Made by a program: the position numbers and the translations under genes. A stretch of DNA of 8,467 bases from positions 1 to 8,467 of the forward strand of contig JAABTC010000058.1 of NCBI GenBank assembly GCA_011390055.1, written 5' to 3'. Positions 1-5,800 of the stretch are shown piece by piece. The stretch is from Burkholderiales bacterium. GTDB lineage: Bacteria > Pseudomonadota > Gammaproteobacteria > Burkholderiales > Burkholderiaceae_C. The notes beneath the pieces were generated by a model. It ran no database searches. It saw only the letters and a program-made list of their open reading frames with translations, and was not told where the DNA came from. Within the stretch, counting starts at the first letter, position 1; the number at the start of each line of letters is the position of its first letter.

Positions 1-296
1 CCGCTCGTCAGCAGCTTGTCCTCGATGCGCTCCAGCGCCGCGTCCACCTGCTCCACGCTGACCGGCCGCTTGCGCAGGGCCAGCAGCATCGAGGCGCGCA
101 GTTTGCCGCGGTCGAAGTCGGCGCGGCCGCCGTCCTTCTTGACGACGGTGGGCATCGCGATCTCGGGCCGCTCGTAGGTGGTGAAGCGCTTGTCGCACTT
201 CAGGCAGCGGCGGCGGCGCCGGATCACGTCGCCGTCGTCGGACTCCCGGGTTTCCGCGACCTGCGTTTCCTCATGGCTGCAGAAGGGGCAGCGCAT
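1..296 (-). CDS. nrdR: NrdR transcriptional repressor, N-terminal two thirds (cut by window edge)
   Basis: NrdR represses ribonucleotide reductase genes by binding NrdR boxes, with its ATP-cone sensing ATP/dATP. The 98 visible residues begin MRCPFC and carry the zinc ribbon: Cys3 and Cys6 pair with Cys31 and Cys34 (CLKC), followed by the family signature KRFTTYE. A basic run of five Arg (26-30) precedes the second Cys pair. From about residue 49 (PTVVKKDG) the ATP-cone domain starts. The family is usually about 150 residues, so roughly the last 50 lie beyond position 1. The ATG at 296 sits 6 bp after the glyA stop codon with no strong Shine-Dalgarno, which suggests co-transcription and coupled translation with glyA. 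That gene order is common in betaproteobacteria. The identification is firm; only the C-terminus is unseen. Confidence 0.96.
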   Translation of the reverse strand, partial: MRCPFCSHEETQVAETRESDDGDVIRRRRRCLKCDKRFTTYERPEIAMPTVVKKDGGRADFDRGKLRASMLLALRKRPVSVEQVDAALERIEDKLLTS

Positions 297-302
297 GGGC
301 TG

Positions 303-1553
303 CTAGCGATAAACGGGGAAGTCGCGCGTGAGCTGCGCCACCTTGCGCCGCACCTCGGCCAGGTTGGCCTCGTCGTGCGGCTTGTCCAGCACGTCGGCGA
401 TCAGGTGCCCGGTCTGGCGCGCTTCGGCTTCCTTGAAACCGCGCGTGGTGAAGGCCGGCGAGCCCAGGCGAATGCCGCTGGTGACCATCGGCTTCTGCGG
501 GTCGTTGGGGATGCCGTTCTTGTTGCACGTCATGTGCGCCGTGCCGAGGATGGCTTCGGCTTCCTTGCCCGTGAGGCCCTTGGGGCGCAGGTCGACCAGC
601 ATCACGTGGCTTTCGGTGCGGCCGCTGACGATGCGCAGGCCGCGCTCGATCAGCGTTTCGGCCAGCGCGCGCGCATTCGTCACCACCTGCTGCTGGTAGA
701 CCTTGAAACTCGGCTCGAGCGCTTCCTTGAAGGCCACCGCCTTGCCGGCGATCACGTGCATCAGCGGGCCGCCCTGGATGCCGGGGAAGATGGCGCTGTT
801 GATCTTCTTGGCAATCGCTTCATCGTTGGTCAGCACGATGCCGCCGCGCGGGCCGCGCAGGCTCTTGTGGGTGGTGGAGGTCACCACGTCGGCATGCGGC
901 AGCGGGTTGGGGTACACGCCGGCCGCGATGAGCCCGGCGTAATGCGCCATGTCGACCATGAAGATCGCGCCGACGGCCTTGGCCACGCGGGCGAAGCGCT
1001 CGAAGTCGATGGCCAGGCTGTACGCCGAGGCGCCGGCGATGATGAGCTTGGGCCGGGCTTCGTGCGCCAGCCGCTCCATCGCGTCGTAGTCGATGGCCTC
1101 CTGGGCATCGAGCCCGTAGCTCACCACCTTGAACCACTTGCCGCTCATGTTGAGCGCCATGCCGTGCGTCAGGTGGCCGCCTTCAGCCAGGCTCATGCCC
1201 ATGATGGTGTCGCCCGGCTGCAGCAGGCCGAAGAACACCGCCTGGTTGGCTTGCGAGCCCGAATTGGCCTGCACGTTGGCGAAGCCGGCGCCGAACAGCT
1301 GCTTGCAGCGGTCGATGGCCAGTTGTTCGACCACATCGACGTTCTCGCAGCCACCGTAATAGCGCTTGCCGGGGTAGCCCTCGGCGTACTTGTTCGTCAG
1401 CTGCGAGCCCTGGGCGGCCATGACTGCGGGCGAGCAGTAGTTTTCGCTGGCGATCAGCTCGATGTGGTCTTCCTGGCGCTGGTTCTCGGCCTGGATGCTG
1501 GCCCACACCTCGGGGTCGACGTGGGCAAGGGTGTGCTGATGGCGTTCGAACAT
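303..1553 (-). CDS. glyA: Serine hydroxymethyltransferase
   Basis: This cytosolic PLP enzyme interconverts serine plus tetrahydrofolate with glycine plus 5,10-methylene-tetrahydrofolate, the main entry of one-carbon units. The 416-residue product has the full family length. Visible motifs are IELIASEN (31-38), the substrate-loop region NKYAEGYPGKRYYGG (54-68), the PLP-ring aspartate in VDMAHYAGL (Asp201), and the Schiff-base lysine Lys230 in TTTHK-type context (STTHKSLRGPRGG). The C-terminus ends with TRDFPVYR. The ATG at 1553 is preceded by GAAGAGGA with a 9-nt spacer (1563-1570), a convincing ribosome site that fixes the start. It follows the lytic transglycosylase gene after a 205-bp leader and is followed 6 bp later by nrdR, so glyA-nrdR is probably an operon. 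The long open frame on the opposite strand is a GC-bias shadow. Confidence 0.98.
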   Translation of the reverse strand: MFERHQHTLAHVDPEVWASIQAENQRQEDHIELIASENYCSPAVMAAQGSQLTNKYAEGYPGKRYYGGCENVDVVEQLAIDRCKQLFGAGFANVQANSGSQANQAVFFGLLQPGDTIMGMSLAEGGHLTHGMALNMSGKWFKVVSYGLDAQEAIDYDAMERLAHEARPKLIIAGASAYSLAIDFERFARVAKAVGAIFMVDMAHYAGLIAAGVYPNPLPHADVVTSTTHKSLRGPRGGIVLTNDEAIAKKINSAIFPGIQGGPLMHVIAGKAVAFKEALEPSFKVYQQQVVTNARALAETLIERGLRIVSGRTESHVMLVDLRPKGLTGKEAEAILGTAHMTCNKNGIPNDPQKPMVTSGIRLGSPAFTTRGFKEAEARQTGHLIADVLDKPHDEANLAEVRRKVAQLTRDFPVYR

Positions 1554-1758
1554 GCGAGGCAGTCCTCTTCAAGCAGATGAAGGGCCGTCGCGGCGACCCG
1601 GCGGGCGGGTCGGTCGCAGGGCTGCCCAGGCGAACGGCGGGGTGTGCCGCGGCGCAGGGGTGCAGCCGTCGGACCCTGCGCTTCCCGGTGGTGTCCCACC
1701 TTGGGCGGAGGCCGCCCTATCGCCAGTTGCGCAGGCCTGCCAGTGTAGCGGCTCGCCC
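1554..1758 (-). promoter_or_regulatory. Stem-loop-rich leader upstream of glyA
   Basis: This 205-bp spacer between the transglycosylase stop and glyA contains no credible gene. It holds at least four stem-loops: 1594-1612 (7 bp, CGACCCG with CGGGTCG, loop 5), 1652-1681 (8 bp, GCGCAGGG with CCCTGCGC, loop 14), 1687-1700 (5 bp, GGTGG with CCACC, loop 4) and 1703-1717 (6 bp, GGGCGG with CCGCCC, loop 3). There is also a perfect 10-bp palindrome, GCAGGCCTGC, at 1731-1740. The 1594-1612 stem has an alternative pairing, GCGACC (1593-1598) with GGTCGC (1612-1617), so two mutually exclusive folds are possible. No U-run follows any stem and I see no convincing -35/-10 pair. It may be a structured 5' leader, a read-through attenuator or simply GC-rich spacer. 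I do not match it to a known riboswitch class. Confidence 0.4.
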
Positions 1759-2658
1759 TCAGCGTCGCAGCAGCGCCACCTGCTCGCCGGCAGGCGCTTC
1801 GGGCGCGGCCGGGTTGGCAGCGGGTGCCGTGGCCGGGTCTGCCGCGGCGTCGAGGGTCCGCACGGCCCGGGGTGGCAACACCACGCCCGCTTGGGGCACC
1901 GTGACCGCTACATTCTTTCCGGAAGCCACCAAGCGCAGGTGCGCCTGTTCGCTCAGCACCTTGTTGGCATAGCCGCCATCGTCGGCCAGGTTCGCCGCGC
2001 CGACGTAATAGCGCAGGCCTTCGTGCAGACTGCCGGCTCGGGCAATGCAATCCTTGAGCACCTGCACACCCACGCGCAAGTTGGTCAGGGGGTCGAATGC
2101 GGCGTGGTTGCCGCCGAAGGCCTGGTACTTGTCGTCGTGGATGCGCGTCATCACCTGCATCAGGCCTTGCGCGCCGACCGAACTTTGCGCAAAGGGGTTG
2201 AAGCTCGACTCGACGGCCATGATCGCCAGGATCAAGGTCGGATCGATCTGCGCCTTCTGGCCGACATGCCAGGCTTCCTGCACCAGCCGGCTCACGGGTT
2301 CCGGCGCCACTTTGTAGCGGCGCGAGATCCACTGCGCCACAGCGCCTTGCTGGCGGGTCAGATCACGCGGGTCGGCGGCGGTCGCACGCGCCACCGCGTC
2401 GGGCTCCGCCATGGCGATCAGCACATCGCCGTTGCGTTCTGCGCGCGCCACATGGCGCTCTTGCAACCAGCCGAGGGCCAGGCGCTCGGCGTCGTGGCGG
2501 ATGTCGGCCCGGCCGCTGAAAAAGATGCCCACGGTCAGCACGGCCAAGCCCACGAATGCCAGACCGTTGTGGCTCACCTCGAGCAGCCCATGGCCGACAT
2601 CGCGGACGAAAACCGAAGCGGCGGTTCGAGTGGCTCGCAGGACTTGTCGCGCTTTCAT
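1759..2658 (-). CDS. Membrane-anchored lytic transglycosylase (SLT family 1)
   Basis: Predicted peptidoglycan lytic transglycosylase that cleaves the MurNAc-GlcNAc bond to form 1,6-anhydro-MurNAc products in the periplasm. From the chosen start it has 299 residues: a basic N-terminus, one hydrophobic segment at about 33-48 (LAFVGLAVLTVGIFF) acting as signal anchor, a linker, and the SLT domain at roughly 125-235. The catalytic glutamate is Glu150 in AVESSFNP, followed by GAQGLMQVM (162-170), LRVGVQVL (194-201) and YYVGAAN (217-223), in the usual SLT order. The tail from about 270 is Ala/Pro-rich and probably disordered. The ATG at 2658 is preferred because AAGGGG (2665-2670) lies 6 nt upstream; the in-frame ATG at 2664 would abut that site, and a longer frame to 2709 has no ribosome site. 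It is divergent from ubiD. Confidence 0.9.
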   Translation of the reverse strand: MKARQVLRATRTAASVFVRDVGHGLLEVSHNGLAFVGLAVLTVGIFFSGRADIRHDAERLALGWLQERHVARAERNGDVLIAMAEPDAVARATAADPRDLTRQQGAVAQWISRRYKVAPEPVSRLVQEAWHVGQKAQIDPTLILAIMAVESSFNPFAQSSVGAQGLMQVMTRIHDDKYQAFGGNHAAFDPLTNLRVGVQVLKDCIARAGSLHEGLRYYVGAANLADDGGYANKVLSEQAHLRLVASGKNVAVTVPQAGVVLPPRAVRTLDAAADPATAPAANPAAPEAPAGEQVALLRR

Positions 2659-2711
2659 ACCCATCCCCTTGTACGCTTGGCAGTTGACTGCACTGCTGGA
2701 ACAGCGCACCG

Positions 2712-2734
2712 GACCTCGGGTTAACCCTCAGGTC
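2712..2734. promoter_or_regulatory. Imperfect palindrome, possible operator
   Basis: The core GGGTTAACCC (2718-2727) is a perfect 10-bp palindrome. It is flanked by GACCT (2712-2716) and AGGTC (2730-2734), with 1 nt of spacing on one side and 2 on the other. It lies just downstream of the proposed -10 of the transglycosylase promoter, where a bound protein could block transcription, and upstream of ubiD. The binding protein is unknown, and a transcript hairpin is an alternative reading. Confidence 0.4.
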
Positions 2735-2748
2735 GGCCGTTGGGGCAA

Positions 2749-2778
2749 ATTCTAGGAAGGTGCGTAATAACCAGTCAA
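2749..2778 (-). promoter_or_regulatory. Sigma-70-type promoter for the lytic transglycosylase
   Basis: Read on the minus strand, TTGACT (2778-2773) and TAGAAT (2754-2749) match the -35 and -10 consensus at five of six positions each. They are separated by 18 nt. The expected transcription start is near 2742, giving a 5' leader of about 80-85 nt before the ATG at 2658. The site lies in the 156-bp divergent spacer, so it overlaps the region that must also serve ubiD. For ubiD itself I see only a weak pair on the plus strand, TTGGGG (2740-2745) and TAATAA (2765-2770), with a long 19-nt spacer. Confidence 0.6.
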
Positions 2779-2814
2779 GCATTTAGAACTTCAATTCAAG
2801 ACGAATAAGAGCAT

Positions 2815-4377
2815 ATGATTTACCGCGATTTGCGTGACTTCTTGACGCAGCTCGAGGCTCGAAACGAGCTCGCGCGGGTTGCCGAGCCTGTTTCGGCGCG
2901 CCTCGAAATGACAGCGCTTGCTGACCGGGCGCTGCGTGCAGGCGGCCCGGCACTGCTGATTGCCCATCCAGTGGGTTACAAAATTCCTGCGCTCATCAAC
3001 CTGTTCGGCACCACAAACCGGGTGGCACTCGGCATGGGGGCCGCCGACGTGCGCGAGCTCAGACAGGTCGGGCAGCTGCTCGCGAGCTTGAAAGAGCCCG
3101 AGCCGCCGCGCGGCCTGAAGGACACAGGGCGCCTGCTGTCGATGGCGAAATCGCTCTGGAACATGAAACCCAGCGTGGTGCGCAACGCCGCCTGCCAGCA
3201 GGTCGCGCTCGAGGGTGACGACGCAACGCTCGCCATGCTGCCGGTGCAGCATTGCTGGCCCGACGATGCGGGGCCGTTGATCACCTGGGGACTGACGATC
3301 ACGCGGGGGCCGCAGTCGGTGCCCACGCCGCGCCGGCGCCAGAACCTGGGCATTTACCGGCAGCAGGTCATCGGCCCGCGCGAGGTGATCATGCGGTGGC
3401 TGGCGCACCGTGGCGGCGCCCTCGACTTCCGCGATTTCACGCGCGCCAACCCGGGCCGTCCGTTCCCGATCGCGGTGGCGCTGGGCGCCGACCCGGCCAC
3501 CATCCTCGGCGCGGTCACGCCCGTGCCCGACAGCCTGTCCGAGTACCAGTTCGCCGGCCTGCTGCGGGGCAGCCGCACCGAACTCGTCGACAGCCGCGTC
3601 GGCGAAGCGGGCGCGCCGCTGCAGGTGCCGGCGAGCGCCGAAGTCGTGCTGGAAGGCCACATCCCCACAGCCGAACCCGGCTTCCAGGGCGAAAGCGAGT
3701 GCGGCGTCAAGACCGCCGAGCGTGGCGGCTACCTGCATGCCCTGGAGGGGCCGTTCGGCGACCACACCGGCTATTACAACGAGCAGGACTGGTTCCCGGT
3801 GTTCCGCATCGACCGCATCACGCACCGCCGCGATCCGATTTACCACTCGACCTACACCGGCAAGCCGCCCGACGAGCCCGCGATCCTCGGCGTGGCCTTG
3901 AACGAGGTCTTCGTGCCGATCCTGCAGAAGCAGTTTCCCGAGATCGTCGACTTCTACCTGCCACCCGAAGGCTGCAGCTACCGCATGGCGGTGATCTCGA
4001 TCAAGAAGGCTTATCCGGGGCACGCCAAGCGCGTGATGTTCGGCCTGTGGAGCTTCCTGCGCCAGTTCATGTACACCAAGTTCATCGTCGTCACCGACGA
4101 CGACATCGACATCCGCGACTGGAAGGAAGTGGTGTGGGCCATCACCACGCGCGTCGACCCGGTGCGCGACACCACGCTGGTGGAAAACACGCCGATCGAC
4201 TACCTGGATTTCGCGTCGCCGCGCAGCGGGCTGGGCGGCAAGATGGGCCTGGACGCCACGAACAAGTGGCCAGCCGAGACCTCGCGCGAGTGGGGCCGCA
4301 CGATCACCATGGGGCCCGAGGTGACCCGGCGCGCCGAAGCCCTGTACGACGCCGTCGTGCGCAACGCGTCGCGCTGA
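2815..4377 (+). CDS. ubiD: UbiD, 3-octaprenyl-4-hydroxybenzoate carboxy-lyase
   Basis: UbiD removes the carboxyl group of the prenylated 4-hydroxybenzoate intermediate in ubiquinone synthesis, using prenylated FMN supplied by UbiX, which is not in this window. The 520-residue product follows E. coli UbiD almost motif for motif: LRAGGPALL (40-48), PLITWGLTITRGP (154-166), the Mn/prFMN site QNLGIYRQQ (Asn177, Arg182), MRWLAHRGG (193-201), Glu243, EGPFGDHTGYYNE (311-323), and the near-identical stretch from 340 to 390. Arg182, Glu311 and Asp316 correspond to the family's catalytic Arg-Glu-Glu/Asp set. It is about 20 residues longer than the roughly 497-residue E. coli protein, mainly from an insert at about 289-308 just before the catalytic loop. 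The ATG at 2815 has only a weak upstream AAGAG. Its close match to the ubiquinone enzyme argues against an aromatic-degradation UbiD homologue. Confidence 0.96.
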   Translation: MIYRDLRDFLTQLEARNELARVAEPVSARLEMTALADRALRAGGPALLIAHPVGYKIPALINLFGTTNRVALGMGAADVRELRQVGQLLASLKEPEPPRGLKDTGRLLSMAKSLWNMKPSVVRNAACQQVALEGDDATLAMLPVQHCWPDDAGPLITWGLTITRGPQSVPTPRRRQNLGIYRQQVIGPREVIMRWLAHRGGALDFRDFTRANPGRPFPIAVALGADPATILGAVTPVPDSLSEYQFAGLLRGSRTELVDSRVGEAGAPLQVPASAEVVLEGHIPTAEPGFQGESECGVKTAERGGYLHALEGPFGDHTGYYNEQDWFPVFRIDRITHRRDPIYHSTYTGKPPDEPAILGVALNEVFVPILQKQFPEIVDFYLPPEGCSYRMAVISIKKAYPGHAKRVMFGLWSFLRQFMYTKFIVVTDDDIDIRDWKEVVWAITTRVDPVRDTTLVENTPIDYLDFASPRSGLGGKMGLDATNKWPAETSREWGRTITMGPEVTRRAEALYDAVVRNASR

Positions 4378-4386
4378 AGCCGCACG

Positions 4387-4410
4387 CAATGGGCCGGCTG
4401 CGGCCGATTG
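4387..4410 (+). terminator. Stem-loop just after ubiD, possible terminator
   Basis: CAATGGGCCG (4387-4396) pairs with CGGCCGATTG (4401-4410) over 10 positions with a single G-G mismatch and a 4-nt loop, GCTG. It begins 10 nt after the ubiD stop codon, where a transcription terminator or a 3'-end protecting hairpin is expected. The following bases, TGAAACTT, are not a U-run, so intrinsic termination is uncertain. Confidence 0.4.
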
Positions 4411-4501
4411 TGAAACTTGCATTGCGGGGCTGGCGTTGCCGCGCCATCATGTGCTTGCCTGTTCATTCAGGTACCCAAGTGGGCGCAGTCACTGCGCTCC
4501 A

Positions 4502-4531
4502 GGAGCCCGGGACATAACTCTCCCGAGCCCC
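4502..4531 (-). terminator. 11-bp stem-loop that pairs fully only in minus-strand RNA
   Basis: The arms 4502-4512 and 4521-4531 surround an 8-nt loop. As plus-strand RNA they give 9 of 11 pairs with A-C and C-A mismatches. As minus-strand RNA the same two positions become G-U wobbles and all 11 positions pair. This asymmetry points to RNA made from the minus strand, meaning the 3' untranslated end of the AOR/DUF218 operon about 140 nt past its last stop. No U-run follows, so it may be a 3'-end stabilising hairpin or a Rho-dependent end. Confidence 0.35.
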
Positions 4532-4553
4532 GACAGGTGGCGTCAGCCACCCG

Positions 4554-4579
4554 CCCCTCCAAGCTCACGCAAGGAGGGG
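4554..4579 (+). terminator. Stem-loop with short T tail, weak terminator candidate
   Basis: CCCCTCC (4554-4560) pairs perfectly with GGAGGGG (4573-4579) around a 12-nt loop. The next outward pair (G4553 with T4580) is a G-U wobble only on the plus strand, and TTTCGCATTTC follows. This is the nearest thing to an intrinsic terminator for plus-strand transcripts from ubiD, but the loop is long and the T tail is short and interrupted. Confidence 0.3.
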
Positions 4580-4598
4580 TTTCGCATTTCTGGCCCGC

Positions 4599-4661
4599 TC
4601 ACCCTGAGGTATCGAAGGGTCACCCTGAGGGGATTCTCGACCCGTCCTGACGTATCGAAGG
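4599..4661. repeat. Short intergenic repeat cluster (REP-like)
   Basis: TCACCCTGAGG occurs at 4599-4609 and again at 4620-4630, 21 bp apart. GTATCGAAGG occurs at 4609-4618 and 4652-4661. Within the first unit ACCCT (4601-4605) and AGGGT (4616-4620) form a short inverted repeat. The last copy ends 8 bp before the DUF218 stop codon on the opposite strand. From memory the text resembles a 'CCCTGAG...TCGAAGGG' palindromic repeat scattered between genes in many proteobacteria, but that was not checked here. Confidence 0.6.
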
Positions 4662-4668
4662 AAGGGCG

Positions 4669-5490
4669 TCAGGAGCCCATCCACCACCCGATTTTTTCGC
4701 GCAGCACTGCGCGCATGAGCGTGAAGCCTTCGCTCGACGGCAGCCATCGCAACACCGGCCTTTCGGTGCGCTTCGCCAGCCCCATCGGAGCGGCCACCAC
4801 CTCCCATGGCGCGCCGCCGGCGGCGGATGCTTGCTGGAAGGCACGCAGCGCCCGGGGCATGTGCCAGCCGTGGGTCACGAGCACCAGCTGTGCCGGTGCC
4901 GCTTCGCGCAGCATCGCAACGGCATTCAGCGCGTTTTCGCGCGTGTCGCGCGAGCGCCCTTCGGTCCAGCGCAGCGGCCGGCCGAATTCCCGCGCGGCGA
5001 TCTGCGCCGCAATCTCGGCTTCGCTCAGGCTCTGCCCGCTGGCATGGCCCACCCCGCCGCTGAACATCAACGGGGCCTGCAGTTGCCGGCCCAGCCACAC
5101 GCCGTAGCGCAGCCGCTCCAGCGACGGGGCAGACAGGCTGGCCGCGCCGTATTCCGGGGCCAGCGCCTCGGTCCCGCCACCGAGCACCACCACGACCGCT
5201 GGGGAGGCCCGCGCGCCCGCAGTCGGCTGCAGCCGCGCCAGCTTGTCGCCCGACAACGCGGGCGGCGGCGACAGCCAGGCTTGCTGCAGCCATTCGGCCG
5301 CCCCGCTGCAGGCGCCGAGCCAGATCCCTGCGCCGGCCAGAGCCAGCAACAGCCCGCCCCGGCCCGCCCGCGCCGCGCGCAACCGCAGGCCGATCCACGC
5401 CAGCAGCAGCAGCGGCACCGGCGGCAGCAGCAATGTCGTGAGCACCGGTTTCCACGACGCCAGGCCCAGACCGACCAAGAAATCGTTCAT
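4669..5490 (-). CDS. DUF218 / YdcF-ElyC-SanA family membrane protein
   Basis: A 273-residue protein with two hydrophobic N-terminal segments (about 15-36 and 46-61) and a DUF218 domain from about 97 to 240. Family motifs are visible: VVVLGGG (100-106), SGG (144-146), SRDTRENA (180-187), LVTHGWHMPRAL (204-215), and the C-terminal PSSEG...LREKIGWW. Relatives include ElyC, SanA and YdcF, tied to envelope integrity and peptidoglycan or lipid-carrier metabolism, but the reaction is not established for this branch. The ATG at 5490 is chosen because GGGGGA (5498-5503) lies 7 nt upstream; the in-frame GTG at 5508 would overlap the previous gene and lacks such a site. It starts 4 nt after the stop of the 101-residue gene and is therefore probably the last gene of the AOR operon. 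Whether it works with AOR or is only a passenger is unknown. Confidence 0.88.
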   Translation of the reverse strand: MNDFLVGLGLASWKPVLTTLLLPPVPLLLLAWIGLRLRAARAGRGGLLLALAGAGIWLGACSGAAEWLQQAWLSPPPALSGDKLARLQPTAGARASPAVVVVLGGGTEALAPEYGAASLSAPSLERLRYGVWLGRQLQAPLMFSGGVGHASGQSLSEAEIAAQIAAREFGRPLRWTEGRSRDTRENALNAVAMLREAAPAQLVLVTHGWHMPRALRAFQQASAAGGAPWEVVAAPMGLAKRTERPVLRWLPSSEGFTLMRAVLREKIGWWMGS

Positions 5491-5494
5491 CGCG

Positions 5495-5800
5495 TCATCC
5501 CCCGCCACGCTGGGTGTACAGGTCGAAATGGCGCATGAAGGCTTGCCAGGCCGGCGCGTCGACCTCCTGGGCCTCGAAGCGCACGCGCAACCGCGGGATC
5601 GACAACAGCGCGATGCGCCGAGGCGGCAAGGCGGCCCAGGACAGCGTCACCCGTCCGCAGCCCAAGGCCACGCTGGCTGCGTCGACGCCCCATGCGATGG
5701 GCCGGCCGCCGAACGCACCGGGCAGGCAGGCACGCAGGTCGGCAACGGCAAACCCCATCTCGCGCTCGAACGAGAACGCGGGACCCGAAGCGTCATCCAC
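5495..5800 (-). CDS. Uncharacterised 101-residue protein in the AOR operon
   Basis: I do not recognise a characterised family. The 101 residues lack a signal peptide or membrane segment. The middle (about 43-75) alternates hydrophobic and polar residues as in beta strands, with PPRRIALLSIPRLRVRFE as its core, and the end reads FMRHFDLYTQRGGG. The GTG start at 5800 overlaps the moaD-like gene by 8 bp, and the stop lies 4 nt before the DUF218 start, so it is packed inside one operon. There is no clear ribosome site for the GTG, which fits coupled translation; an in-frame ATG at 5758 would shorten it to 87 residues. Being placed between a molybdopterin-type sulfur carrier and the rest of an AOR operon suggests a role in cofactor insertion or enzyme assembly, but this is only contextual. 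That it is a real gene is fairly likely from packing and codon bias. Confidence 0.72.
   Translation of the reverse strand: MDDASGPAFSFEREMGFAVADLRACLPGAFGGRPIAWGVDAASVALGCGRVTLSWAALPPRRIALLSIPRLRVRFEAQEVDAPAWQAFMRHFDLYTQRGGG

Larger units (their letters stand above)
4378..4668. other. Gene-free spacer between convergent genes, rich in inverted repeats
   Basis: These 291 bp separate the 3' ends of ubiD (plus) and the DUF218 gene (minus). I find no believable gene in any frame. The stretch is a mosaic of inverted repeats: 4387-4410, 4483-4497 (perfect 7+1+7, GCGCAGT-C-ACTGCGC), 4496-4506 (GCTCC-A-GGAGC), 4502-4531, 4536-4551 (GGTGGC-GTCA-GCCACC) and 4554-4579, then the repeat cluster at 4599-4661. 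Such density is more than convergent terminators need and suggests a dispersed intergenic repeat family or accumulated small elements. Confidence 0.6.

Noticed and set aside
273..1580. 435-codon open frame on the plus strand opposite glyA
   Set aside because: It is exactly antisense to a clear serine hydroxymethyltransferase. The predicted product is His/Ala/Gly/Arg-rich with no recognisable motif, as expected from high-GC codon bias.
2659..2709. 17-residue N-terminal extension of the lytic transglycosylase
   Set aside because: AAGGGG lies inside this extension and is correctly spaced only for the ATG at 2658.
2791..4422. 543-codon open frame on the minus strand opposite ubiD
   Set aside because: It mirrors the whole ubiD gene and has low-complexity Arg/His/Ala composition. 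UbiD itself is unmistakable, so this is a shadow.
4417..5107. Plus-strand open frames across the convergent spacer and DUF218 gene (77 and 223 codons)
   Set aside because: No family motif, no ribosome site, and they run through inverted repeats and antisense to the DUF218 gene.
5305..5320. Possible lipobox (LGAC) in the DUF218 protein
   Set aside because: It falls at residues 58-61, within a second membrane segment rather than at a signal-peptide end, and Gly before Ala-Cys is a poor fit to the lipobox.
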